Assembly (NCBI GenBank): GCA_033239525.1
Contig: BSYO01000036.1
Coordinates: 9,942,126 to 10,006,125, forward strand
Direction: 5' to 3'
DNA from: Nepenthes gracilis
Lineage: Eukaryota > Streptophyta > Magnoliopsida > Caryophyllales > Nepenthaceae
Length of the DNA: 64,000 bases
This document shows, piece by piece, positions 11,635-26,000 of the stretch (the first letter of the stretch is position 1; the number at the start of each line of letters is the position of its first letter). Made by a program: the position numbers and the translations under genes. Below the pieces are notes generated by a model. That model had not been told where the DNA came from. It did not search any database and was given only the letters and a program-made list of their open reading frames with translations.

Positions 11635-14085
11635 GCCCGCTCATCCCTCTTTATCTGATTGTGGGTTAGGTCAGTTTCTCACTTTTGAATACAGTAAATT
11701 TTTATAAAAATTTATATTGATTAATACAGTTGATAATAATAATTTGAGTTATCATAGCTGAATCTATGGCTTTTAGTTTGATTCATGCTTTTTGCATATA
11801 TCTATGATAGCAACCAATGAGATAATGGCATATAGTATAAAGAAGAAGACGATGAACATTGCAAGACAAATATGAATCACGGGTAGGCTTCAATGATTGC
11901 TAGTTAGGAAGAAATATGGGAATTTGATTAAATTAATGCTTGTTAATTAAAAAAAAATTGCAGATTAGTTAGCACTAATGCATGGACTTAAGTAAGATTA
12001 TCACTAATTAAATTAATTTGATTAAATTAAAGTCGAGTAGAAGCTGCTAATTAAAGCTGTAGAGAGATGCCTAAATCACGAGTCCACAGTCCCTTGTGTT
12101 TGCCTCTCTGTCACCCTGTTAAGTAATGCAATTGGATTGACATAAATCCGTGATCCTTTGTCCCCATTTGACAGTCAATAATAAAATTATTTTATTTTGG
12201 TATAAAATTTTATTATTTAAATTATATAAATAATTTTTTCCATAAATAAGACTATCTAAAATTTATCTTTTTTAATCATATAATATTACAGTAGATTTGG
12301 GTATCATACTTCTCTTAAGGAAAAATAGGATCCTACTTTAATTATTTGGGTCGTTGAATTGAAAAAATCTGACAGTAAATAATATTATTTAAATAATTAT
12401 TTTTATTAATTTTTTAAATATTTGATTTAATATTTAATATGTGTTAATATTATTAAATAATTTAAAAATATAACTATTTTAAAATTCTCATTTTAGGGCT
12501 TACACACGAAGCAACCTTCTTTTCTCTACACAACCCTTGCATTCACAAAGGTCAAGTTGGATGGTATTTAATCTTTAGAAAAGAGACGGTACAAAAGTTA
12601 TATTATTATTTTTTTAAAAAAAATATTAAAATATTCAAATACTTATATTATAAAAAAATAATAATAATACTATTTTATATTTTTAATTTTTTATTAATGT
12701 TAAAATTTATTCATTGAATCTTAATCAAACAGATGATATGAGAATAGCAAAGCCACTAGGCCGGCTGAGTAGCAGCCCCACATACAAGACCCACATGAGG
12801 ATTAAATTTTTATGAAAATTAATTTTTTTAAATTTTAGCTGTCAATTTAAATATAAATAATTATGATGTAGCCATTTAAAAAAATTTAAAAAAATTAATT
12901 AAATTAAATTATTTTAAAATAATTAAATCTCATTAGTTTTTGGCATCTAAATCGATAATATAAGATAGATGTACAATATCTAGTTAATAAAGCCTTGACA
13001 GTGAATAATATATTTAAAAAAAAATTTAAACTGGTTAGAATTTGGAATCCTACTTCTCTCAAGAAAAAAATGACTGTAATTTTTTTTATCTAGCTCATTA
13101 AATTGAAAAAAAAAATCTATTAATTAAAATTTAAAATATTTAATAATATTATTTAAATAGTAAAAATATTAAAATAATATTTCTAAAATATTTTGCATGT
13201 TGAAAGGGTAAGGTTCAAATCTCTAGGGAACACTTCTCATGGTGCTATTTTTAGGCCAATTTGGATTTTTGTGTCAATTTAAAAAATAAAAAATTTTAAA
13301 TTTTGAAATTGATTGAATACCATGTCTAAATGGTAAAATTAATTCTAATATTTGAAAAATAGAACTAACCCAACTCAAAAAATATGACAATAAAAGTCAT
13401 GAAATTCTAATAATGAATTATTTTAAGAGAAAAATTCTTTTAAAAAATGATTTTTTTGAAACTCTTTTAATAATATGTAATTATCCTATTATCTTGATGG
13501 ATATAAGATGTTATTTTTATAACTTAAATCTATAATAAAAAAATTAACAGATGATTTTATTACCATATTAAAACATTTCTTTAGATTAGATCAGATAAAA
13601 TTTTTATAGCTATGCTATTTTAATTTATACTTTCATAAGTTTAAATTATAAAATCAGTCTTTATATATGACCTTTTTTCATCGTCTATCTAAAATCAACA
13701 GCTTAGTTTCGATCTAATTCAACTGAATCAAACGGATGATTGCAAAGGGAACTTCTAAGTAGACGAATGATATTAGGCAATAGAAAGGAATAAATTTCAT
13801 AACAAGAACACACTATAAAGATTTTACAATCAAATATGGAGGTTCATAAACAGACCCTATTGTCAAATCTAATTTCCCCAATTTCTGTAAAATAAAAAAC
13901 CCCCAAAATAACCACAATTACAGAGCTAAATAATAGACACAGATGCTAGTTCTTCCCTATAAAAATGACCTAACATAATTCGTGATGGCTCATAAACCCA
14001 TGAACAATCAAATCACAATCCGAGAGTACTTCTAAAACCTCTCGAGCCTGAGCTATCCGGACTATCCGAGTAGAAGATTCACGAT

Positions 14086-17000
14086 CTATAAGAAATAGGT
14101 CAATTGTTGCTTCTTCCTCGATCCTCCTTCTCCATATATATTATTCCATTCGTTCAGTTCGTTCATGATCGATCCCCCGGCAGCAAAACTTGGGGAGACC
14201 TGTTATGCAGAAAGTGCATCTCAGCCATCAAATTATAGAATAAAATAATAACCAATATATCAATGTTTTTTAATATATTGGCTGATATTTACTATTAATG
14301 TTCCAATTTGTCAAAAAATATTGCATCTACTAATGATCGTTACTGATGTTGTTATACATGCATTACATATAATGACTCAAAAGTCACCTTAATATGACCG
14401 AAATTTTAGCATATGGCCAAAATTCTCAAGTGTCACGGAAAACCGATTCATGAAACTCTTACCATGTGCGAATTTAACAAAGGGTCAAATTACTAGAACT
14501 ATTATAGACGATCTTACATTATATTATATAAGATATCATTTCTACAATATAAACTCGTGAAGACAATGCCATAGATGATAATTCTACCGTCGTACCAAAA
14601 CTCTCTCAAAAAGAACAGTCCAATGCATGAGGCTCCGAATATATGCAAGGTCTGGAAATGGTTAAACTACTATTGGGTAATCTATTGTATGTTAATTTAT
14701 CTTGCATTACCAAAATCCCACTAATAAGAAAGGCCCCTCTAAGGAAAGTTACTGAGAACATTTTCACAACTTAAACTCCCCACCAGGTAAACTTGGGATT
14801 CTATCATTGTAACAAAACTTTCCTTCAAATTACCTAATAAAATAATAACCTATATCAATATTTTTAATATAAGTTGGGACCAAAATAAAGATATTCATAT
14901 TCCAATTTGTCAAAATATCATATTAAATCTACCAAAGAATTTTTCTAAAATTGTTAGATGATGCAAACATATAATGACTCAAAATATATTAACTAATATT
15001 TTTAATATTATAAATATAAAAATATATCGTAATATTATTACAATATTAAAAAATATCAGTATTTGAGGGCCTAATACCACTATTTACATCAATGATTTAG
15101 ACCATTTTTGAGTCTACTACATGCAATTTCAAATTGAATTATATACACAATGACATTCCTACGATTCAAACTCATGATCATCAGATCACATAGTGCCGTA
15201 CTCAAAGGCTTCCTTTTTTCAATGATAGATAGTATCATACAATAAAATAACTTAGGTTTTGAAAATGGGGTGCCCTTGTAATATAATGCTTGGGATAGTT
15301 ACTTTCGAGAGGTTATTTTTAAAATTTTGAATGACCTCATTATAATGTTTAGGGCGGTTACTTTCGAGAGGTTGTTTTTGAGATTTTGAATGATCTCCAA
15401 GAATAAATCAACTTTGAATTACTCAATTATCTAAACCCGAAAAATAAATCACCTGATTCTTTGCCTGCTCCATATCCTCCATTGTTAAAGGTCTTAAAGT
15501 AATTGCTACATCATTTTCTTGTTCTTTTTTTATCTGAATTCTCTTCTGAATTCTTCTTTTCCTGTAAAACCATTTCACATGTAAAAAAACAGAAGGCAAA
15601 AGGAAAATCACGAGAAAAACAAACACTTAGAATTCAATTGCTAACCAAATCCTTCTTCCTCTCCTGCTGTATTAATTCACGAACAGGTCTATAAGCAGCA
15701 GTAATGCAAAGGCTCTGTTTTTCATCAGATAATACGAAGGTTAGTAATATCCTAGTTTAATCTGAATAGTTAATTCCATTACAGAAAATACGAACCTTTA
15801 AATCACTTCCGCTATATCCTTCTGTCATGGCTGCAAGTTGCTTAAAGTCAAGAAATTCCGTGTTCTCTTTTGCCAGAAGCCTTTTCAAGATCATCTCTCT
15901 GCTCTCCACTGATGGCAGCCCAACCATTATTCTGCTCACCAGAAGGAACGGGGTGTTAACAAGCATAGATTTATAAGAATGCTAGTCTGCAGTTAATATA
16001 TGAAGAAATCCTCATCTTGAACATATGCAGTAGGGATGAAAATATCAATATTAGTATTGGTTATGGCCATATCAGTATCAAACATATTAGTAATACACAT
16101 TAGTATTAGATAAAACGGAAAAAAAAATTTCAAAAAATCGTAAACTGACAAAGCTATAATAGCCGATATAACAACCTTATTGGTTAATATTTTGAATACT
16201 AATCGATATATAGTGATATATCGCCAATACGAAAACATATTGCGATATTGTCACGGTATCAAAAAATATCGATAACAGGAGGCGCCAATATCGATACATA
16301 TCAACCGATATTTATATCTATTGCTGAGGTAATGCAATGGAGCTAAGGAATTTCAAATTTTGTTAGAAGAAATTTGCAAAGTGAAACAGCATATGAGAAG
16401 AAAACAGAGAAAAAGTGATACAAAACCAACAAAATTGAAGATTTGTAAGGATGGCAATGGTTGGGTCTTTGTCATGGAAGCCAAACCGAACCCCAAATAG
16501 TTTTGGTGGGTAAAAACTCAATATTATACAGAACCGCAAACCTGACTCAAAAAGTTTTTCTGTTTTCTTCAATCAAACAAGAACATAAATATTCTAAATC
16601 TCTAATTTACAATGCAATTGAAATCTCTGCAGTTCTCCAATTACCAAGCAACTCACTAAGCATACGTTACTTCAAACACAAAATCTTCATTGTACGAAAA
16701 AAAAAAGCATAAAGATTCAGTTTATATTAGGAATATAGTCGTATCATATATTATTTTGTATTATGTTATATTATATATTATATATTGTTCGGGTCAATTC
16801 GGTTAGGTTTGGGTTGTGGCATACTTAACCAAAACCTAGTCCAAACCCAATTAAGAAGTTTCAGATTTTCCCTAAACTCACAAAAAAGGGGAAAACGCCA
16901 ATCCTTTTGTGACGGGTTGTATTGGATTTTGGTTTTTTTGTTATCTCTAGAGATTTAGCTTAAGCTGTTTTACATGCAAGGATGACAATATCTATATCAG

Positions 17001-20000
17001 TATCGGTCACGATTTATATTGGTATTAGACATAATGAAAAATATATATCGGTATCAAATATATCGGAAAGAAATAATTTTTAAAAATCATAAACTAACAG
17101 CACCATATCAACTAATATATTAAACGTATCGATTGATATATTAGCCAATATCGGCTAATATATTATTATATACTGTCAATACGAAAATATATTACGATAT
17201 TGTTGCGGTATTAAGAAATATTGGTATCAAGAGGCCCCACTACCAATATTTATTAATCCATATTTGTATCAATGGTTACAGGTAAAGGAAAAACATCATC
17301 CACTCATGATCATGGCAGCAGGGACAAAAATGTAAGTCAACAACTGACCTGCGCTCAAATCGCCTAATTATCGCTTCATCAAGATCAAATGGTCTGTTGG
17401 TGGCAGCAAGAACAAGAATCTGATCACCAGGTTTCGTCAACAGCCCATCCCACCGAGTCATAAACTCATTCTTTATCTTCCGCATTGCCTCGTGCTCCCC
17501 AACCCTTGTCCTCTGCCCGAGCATGCTGTCGACCTCATCCACAAAGATAATCGTTGGGGCAACTTTTGCCGCAAGCGTGAAAAGCGCCCGCACGTTCTTC
17601 TCGTCTTCCCCAAACCATTTTGAAGTAACAGTCGACATCGAGACGTTGATAAAGCTCGCTCCGGCTTCATTGGCAATGGCTTTGGCTAGCATTGTTTTCC
17701 CAGTTCCTGGCGGCCCGAAGAGCAATATGCCTCGGCATGGCTTCAGAAGCCCGCCTACAAAGAGGTCGGGTCTTCTAAGGGGAAGCATGACCAGCTCCTG
17801 CAGTGACTCTTTGATCTCGTCCAGTGCTCCAATATCAGAAAACGTTACTCCAATCTCATTCGGTGGAATCACTTCTGGCCTTATGCGCCTCTCAAATTCA
17901 TTATCGGGAGGAACTTCCTGTTGAAAAGCAAATTATTATAAGTGATACTAATATTACAATTTTACTGAACAAAAAAATGTTGCATCTATTATATGGGTCC
18001 ACTCAACAGAATAAAAACTAATAAAGAGAAAGAGGTCACTCAACCAGTACCCCATCATTTTTTTTTTTTTTTTTTGTAAAATTGCAGTAAATTTATAATA
18101 AGAGCAGAATTTTCTATTATTATTATTAAATTCTAAGAAGCATTGACATAGACATGACATGAAACAATAACGATAAGTTATTTTTCCAAAAAATGAGGAC
18201 ATAGTATAATAGGAGCATGTTAACTAAAATTCATAATTTATTTATAAATAATAGGCATATATTGTTATTGGGCAATATATTATATTTTGACAAATTCTCC
18301 AGGGTCACCCTTTATATTCTTAGATGGCTTAGTGTCCGTCCATTGATCCATACTAGAGGGTCTACACAAGCATATATGGATGAATCAGACCACACTTCAA
18401 AATGGGTGTCCAGAGGATGTCCATATAACATTATTATTGTATTTTACATAAAAAGATGGCATTTTGGATTCTATTTCACCATCCTTTGTGACCTCCGGCT
18501 AAATTGTGAGCTCAAGATCGCGGATTCAAATCAATAAAACAGCCTCCCAATAACATAAGGGTAAGGACAAGACTGCATATATCTTGTCCTTTCCGGAACC
18601 TAGAATAAGAGAAGTCTTGGACACTGAGCCACCCGTTTTCTCATTCAGTTAATCTGCACAGGACTCTATTAACCCAATCATATGGGCACTGGAGCACCAT
18701 GGCCATAAGCTATGTATGTGCATTCTCCAAATTAGCACAGCATGCTCACTTCATTGAGGAAAATATCGACATCGGTATTGGCTACGACTGTATCGGTATT
18801 AGAAAAATTTCTCTCATTATTGGATATATCAGAAAAAAATTTTATTCTAAAAATAATAAGCTGATAAGACTGTATTGGCTGATATATTTGCCAATATTAT
18901 CAATAAGTCATAGAATCGGAAAATATTAATATTGAGCCCCTAATACTGATATATATCGGCCGATATATACATCAATGATTCACTTTCATATCATAAATGT
19001 CAAACATTCTTAGAGGAATTCAACTGACCTTTGCAGAAGGATTTTCACCCTCATTCTTCGTAGGAGGAACTGCTCTCTCATTGTCACTTCTATTATCAGG
19101 GGCAAAGATCTCAGACTTTGAATCAGGCTTTGCAGCAGCAGTTTCTTCCCCTTGAGTTTCCTAAAAGGAAAACAAATAGCAAAAATAAAACATAAAAGTA
19201 ATTAAATGCTCCACCAATATTATAATGTCCCTAAGTATGAATAAAAATATAAGAGACAAACCTTTCCAGATTCACCATTTGTTTCTGGTCTTATGTTACA
19301 GGCATGTCTGCCTTCCGAAAATATACTCAAGCCATGGGACAAACTGCATCGATGCCAAAACACTCATTAGCACTGATGTAAATATTAGTCGACATATATC
19401 AGTACTGGATCCCTCAATACAATATGTTTCCGTACCATTGATGTATCGTGATAAATTTACTAATATTTAAAATATCAGCCGATATTTGGATAATATATCC
19501 CGTCAACTTACGATTTTTTTAAAAAATTTATTTCTGATATATCCAATACCAATACAAAATGTTCAATATGTCCGATACCGATATGGCCACAACCAATACC
19601 GATATTCTTATCTATAAAGTTTTCTTCAAAATATTAAAATAAAAGAAAAAAGTAGCAGGGAAGTGAATAAAGAAAAAATATATAGATCTATACCTACTAG
19701 AAGATATGACAAGCTTCCCGTTATGGTAGTTCTGCTCTTTGTTGTTCATCAAATGATAAGATATTGCTGAAACTAAGATTTCTTGGATGTGATTACTCAG
19801 CAGCACTGTGTCTGCATGGCAGATTGAACCCAGATCATCACACACGACATCATTAGCTGCAAGCACCTCGGCAATGTGATTTCTGTTATCCCGGAACTGA
19901 ATCATCTTCATACCCTCTTCGAGTTGGCTTTTCCAGCTGAGAAGATGACTCTCATCTTCAGGTGGCTTTATCACAATGTTGTACGGGAACAATATCGCGA

Positions 20001-23000
20001 GCCTCTCATCAACATTGGTATAATTGCTTTCTGGGTCCCATCCGTGAGAACCGATAATCAAAACCAATCCTGTCAGTCTCCTCAATAATTTATGGAACAG
20101 CTTGTATAAGCCGTCCGATTGGAGAAGAAGACTTGAGACATCCCTGATATATAATATGATCGAACCTGTTTCTGAAACTGAAACTAGCACCTGCAGATTA
20201 AGTCAGACTTCTGATTGTCACATTCATGTTTGATACAGTCATCCTATCCAACTCAAAAGGAATTGTAATTTTATTGTAAGGGAGCAATTGATGAAAATAT
20301 TACTATTAGTATCAGTATCAGTCTTCACCATATTGATATCAACCGTATTGGACCATATGTACCGGTTACTAATGAAAATATCGGTATTAGACACGGCAAT
20401 ACGAAAGAAAAAAATTTCAAGAAAATCATAACCAAATAAGGCTATATCTACCAATATATTAGCTGCATAGGTTGATATAGTGACCAAATATCGACTAATA
20501 TATTAAGATATATTATCAATACAGCAACATATAGCAATATTATTATGGTATTGGGAAATATAGGTATTGCTAAGATGACATCGATATTTTCACCTATGGT
20601 ATGAATGCAAAAAATATTTTTTGAATCAAAACCTCGATATATCGTTGATACGATAACATATCACAATTTCTCACGGTATCAAAAAATATCAATATTAATA
20701 GATTATATTGATCAATATTTAATTCCATGAACAAAACATGATGCTAAGTGGTCTACCAGCTTCTCATACCAAAACTTATTTTTACCTTGTAAAGTGCTCG
20801 TAGAAATAGTTTCCCATCAAAAGGCCAACTGCATGTCTGCTTGACGGTGGCTGGAAATTTTGGAAAGAAATTCCAAGCAATTAGAAACATATAATAATAA
20901 GCAAATAAAGATATACTGCATGCAACAGCTAATGGCCAAATCTTATATATCACAAATTTGTGTTATTAACAATTATGCTATAACGCATCAAAAACATGAT
21001 GCCAAAATGTAATTTCCCAAGATCAACATCAGGATCAGCCTTAGCAGTAGCTTATGGTTCGCCATTCCTAAACCTCATGACGCCATGGTTATTAATTTGA
21101 CCCATCACCTCTATGCTTTATCAATCACCATCATCAAACCGAAATAGAAGAAAAAAATGAAAAGCTAAGCATCCTAAAGTTGAATTTGTCCAATGTTGAG
21201 GGATGTGCATAAACATTAAATAAAGTTAAGCCTTTTTTCTACTAATTAGAGTCGCTATGTGGATTCTTTGCCTCCGTTCAACTCTATTGTAAGCCATATC
21301 CTCTATTAAATCTAAATGAGCAAGATCACCCCTGATGGTTTTTTAAAACTCATCTTTAGTCAGTCATTTGCTACTTCTATATAAAAACTTTTCCAAGCTC
21401 TCAATCTCTAAACAGATGTATTAGACACAGTAATGTATTTATCGACCAACATGTATTAGTAACAGAGCCCCCTGATACCGATATTTTCAGATATCATGAC
21501 AATACCACAATCCTGTCAATTTCGACCTTGAAAAAAATTTCCTCCTCAGTATGTTTAATATTGATATGTATTGTCCGATATATCCAATACTAATATGATA
21601 GTGACCGATACCAATATTTTAATCCAATTTTAGACAATACTTCGTATAACCAAACCACCTCAAATGCATATCTTCCATTCTTTTCTTATAAATATGCCAC
21701 CTTATACTTTTCTCACATATAATATTCCCGTCAATTCTATCTTTTCATATGACCTCATATCTATCTCAATTCCATCTCCACTAACCTTTTTCTTTGGCAA
21801 ATGGTGTTTGACTGCCCAACACTGATTTCAATGCAGCATGGCTAGCCTAGCAGCCACCTTATAATAATCCCCTTTAAGTTTGATTGTTGTTTTCAATCAC
21901 ATGATACTCCTAAAAACTCCGCTTCATCTAGCTTGGTTCAGTTTAATTAGGAACATCCTTATCCATCATCCCATCATCTTGAGCTAGTGGTCCAAGACAA
22001 TTAAAATAATTCTTGGTAGGCTTTAAATCCATATCTTTACCTCGACACCATCTATTTCTCCATTATTATAGAACTCACATTCCATATCTTCCGTCTTTGT
22101 TTTACTAATTTTAAAACCTTTGGCTTCCAAAATTTCTCTCTCTAAACGTCTAATTTTGAATAAACGCCTTCTGATGCCCATCTACAAAACTATGACAAAT
22201 TTATCATTAATGGCTTAATTTCTAAAACAACTTCTTAAAGAAGTTATAAATGTAATCTTTCTAAAAGCCTTATAAAAAGCTAGTCAAGCTTCTTTATAAG
22301 TTGCTCTTGAATTTATCTGAACATGCTTTAATTCAAGACTTTTCAAAAACATTCCAAAAGAACATCTACAATGTTGGGCAAACAAGGCCTTAACACCTTT
22401 AGTCGTCAAAACTTTATATATTCCTTTTGGTCTTGAAAACGGTACCAATATGCTCATTCTCCATTGGTCAAGCATTTTCTCGCCACTTAAAACTTTATTA
22501 AACAACCTAATTAACCTTAAAATTCTCTCCTTCCCATACATTTCAAGGCCTCCACTTACATGCCATACATTCCACCAACCTTCTAATTATTATCATCTTC
22601 AGTTATGCTTCTTTAGCCCCGTTCTGTTTTGAAATACTAATAATAAGAGTGACTTATATTTACCTTAGAACAATTGTACCCCAAAAACACTATGTTGTTC
22701 CTCTTAGCTCCAATAAAAAATGTTGTAGAGATAACTATTCCATCTCTGATATCTTCATCTGGAAGTACTTACTCCTCAATATCCTTAATATTCATTTCGT
22801 TCAAGTTTTTTGTTCTCTTATATCTTGCTTTAGCTAGTTCAAAGACATGCTTTTCTTCCTGATTTATATTTAAGTTACTTGTGTAAGTTTCATATGCTTT
22901 AGACTTTGCCACACTCAAAACCTTCTTTGCCACTTTTTTAGCACATTTACGCTTCTCCAAATTTGTAACATTTCAACACGTAAACAATATCTTATAAAAA

Positions 23001-26000
23001 TGTCTCATAACTATTAATTTTCAATTAACCTCTTTATACCACCACCAAGCTTCCTTTTGCCTTGGTAAACTCCCTTTTGATTCCCCTACAAGATCTTTTC
23101 TAATTCTATTATTCATAGTATCCCACATCTTGCTACTATTTTCCCTTTGAAATCCCAAGGGTCTTCCTATAATATTTTTTTTCTCCATATAGAAGTAGTA
23201 GCATGTCATCCTTTAAGTTCCACCATTTAGTTCTTCATTAATTGTGCTTTACCCTCTTCCCCTTTCAAATCCTAAGATGGATATCTAAACCAACAAGTGA
23301 TACAGCATACTCAAGCTTCCCCCAAGAATGGCCGTATAGTTCTTACCTCTACTGGTTTATCCAAACCCTTGTGTACCAGTGTAGCACATACTATATGTGA
23401 TTCTCAATGATAATCTCCAACGAAAAATGATATATTTCTGCAAAGTGCATACCTGAGTGCCAACTGGGTGCCTATGATCCTTACAATACAACTGATCACA
23501 TTTACTCGGGATAAAATAGTCAATCTAAGTTTTTAATAAGCTTCTCTTATACGTTATCAAATGCATCTCCCTCTGCTTAAAAGGCATGTTAGCCACCATA
23601 CAATCATGAATCACAACAATATAGAAAATATCCCTTTTTTCATTCCTTTCCCATAACCATAGGCTCTATGAGCACATGCATACCATTTGCATGATGTCTA
23701 AGATGGCTATTTGTATCCGCACTAATAAAAAAATAAAAAATCAACTTTGGATAGATCACCTTGTTAAATTCCTCTTAGAATTAAGCTTTCAAATGTTACC
23801 AATGTTTAGGGTTCTTCTACCAGCACAATCTGAATAGCTCTATCCCTACTTCTCTTCAAATTAAAATAGATTCTCTATCAACTCTCTATAGAGATTTACA
23901 CCATCTCCATTCCTAACTCTATCCTTCCTAGAGTATTAAAATTTATAATCAATCCTCTCTATATCCTTTATTTTCTCTCCCACCTACTTCATTTCTTTAG
24001 GAATGCTACTTTATTGATCATTCTTCTAATCATAGTATCTATTACCTCCAAAAACTTACCGATCAAATTACCAATTACCAAGTTCCTAGTCAAATATTAT
24101 TATCTTTGACTAACAACTTTAGCCACACCAGTGAGTGTGTGTGTGTGTGTGTGTTTATATATACATAAAACAAACAAAGTGTGAGTGTGATAGCAGATAC
24201 TGAACCAAAACCTCTAGATCAAACCTGAATTTGGAGCAGATTGAGAAGTCATACTACTCATATCAGCTGAAGTTGATGCATATCTATTAGCACCTTCCGT
24301 ACCCCTGTATGAAAATAAATGATCAGAAGTAACATATGAAGAATATCTAAAAAGCTAATCTAATTTCATGTGTTCCAAGAGTAACAATTAAGCTATGATA
24401 CCTAGACTTCACGTCCATGGAGCCCATTTGCCTATGTAATGTGCCTGTAAGGAAACTTATTATAACAGATATAATGATGAATGCTAATAAAAATAGCAAC
24501 CAAATAGAACTTAAGGAAAAAAACAAACTTTAAACTCATGGAAACAGAATACGCAGAGTAGGTCTAGTTCTTTTTTGCCTACCTCTGCTCTCATCCCTTG
24601 GAGGAACGATAGAACCAAGAAAACCAGACATTCGCTCAAATGTCATCTCCGAAACAGACCACTTGAAACCCTAAAATAGATGAGCAAAGACAGGAAAACA
24701 TTCAACAAATGACAACAAATAAATAGGCATTAACAAATGAGAAACCATTGCAAGAAGTGAATAAATTATGAAATATGCTTTTCCTTTCAAATAACAATAC
24801 AACAGACCCTACATTTGGCACTACTTAGAATAGTTCTTAGATTTTAGTTGAAAAGGAGGAGTTTCAGACCAAAAAACCGGACAATGATTTTCGTGGTAAA
24901 GTCAAACGTGAGTTAGAATGAGGGAAAAAGCACATTTTTAGGACATAGATGATTAATATAGATTGTTTGAGCAGACGTGGGAAATTCCAAGGAGCCGGAT
25001 GCTGAAATCATGGATTTATCAACCCGATGGGCTTAATATCAAAAGGAGAAGAGAACAAAGCGTACGGTTTCCTTTTTGGAACAGCCATATTTGTTCTGCA
25101 TCTGCAGAAAGCAATAAGCAATAATGGTGAACATCAGTTTGACAGTGTGACAAATTAAACAATGGGGGATGTCAAATTCTTGAATCTACTGATCATCACC
25201 TTTACAGAGAAGTCAGCTACATCTAACAATAGCAGCTTTGATTCAAAGCAGTGTGCCAAAGCTTTAGCAAGCATTTGCGTGTAGAGTTCTTGAAGAAAGA
25301 GGTGAAGAAAATGGACCCAATTAGTCAAGGGAAAGATAACAACATAATAGTTCAAGCACAGATCTAAAGAACTTCATAAAATGTAACGTACCAGCAGGCC
25401 CAGATAGAAGAATAGCTCTGCTTCCGGGTGAAAGGTTTCTGGTGAACTTAGAGAGCTCAGAGTACTTCAAATGTACATATGCAGCACTTGTCAATAACTC
25501 CCGTGTTTGCTCGCTGCCATTACAATCAAAAAAGAGAGGTTACTATAAATATATACTTACTCAAAATATGATTTTTATCATTTTTTTATTATTAGATAAG
25601 ACTTAAAAGATTATAATCCAGTTGTCCAACAATCATTCCCTTCTTGACAGTCCTAATGTTATGACATAAAATGAATGGTTGACTTTTGACTGCTCATCTA
25701 ATATTGCCTTTATTAGGTCAAATTAAAACAGAAATTCCTCATCATATGTTCTCAAAATAGGGTTTTGACAAAGTTAAATTACCATCCTGAGAGTACTGGG
25801 TGTCCAAAAAAAAAAAGTAATAGTACACTTTATTTTTCATTCAGACTTGTCAAACTGGATACTCATGGGAAAGAAAGAAATAAGTGGTTTGAGAAATATA
25901 TAGTGCTAGAAGGAGATTTAGAATCACTCATACAGAGATTACTAGCATAATAACAAAATCTGATTGACTCAAAAGATAAGAGAGCTAAGTAAATGAAAAA

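Larger units (their letters stand above)
10820..14085. other. AT-rich intergenic region between two minus-strand genes
   Basis: There is no coding sequence here. The region holds two MITE-like blocks inside a local duplication (11126-11358 and 11467-11712, about 353 bp apart and sharing GAATACAGTAAATTTTTATA). It also has two copies of another AT-rich repeat that starts with a variant of TACTTCTCTCAAGGAAAAA (near 12306 and 13053); a third relative lies near 53840. The part just above 14085 should contain the 3' UTR of the AAA-ATPase gene. The part just above 10819 should hold the ABCG promoter, where a CTATAAG about 25 bp upstream of the start is too close to serve as a convincing TATA box. 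Confidence 0.5.

Noticed and set aside
15423..17872. Separate small AAA-ATPase genes
   Set aside because: Splice sites and phases join these pieces to one 16-exon gene.
24135..24154. CRISPR or regulatory array
   Set aside because: A simple GT microsatellite; no spacer structure, and the window is plant nuclear DNA.
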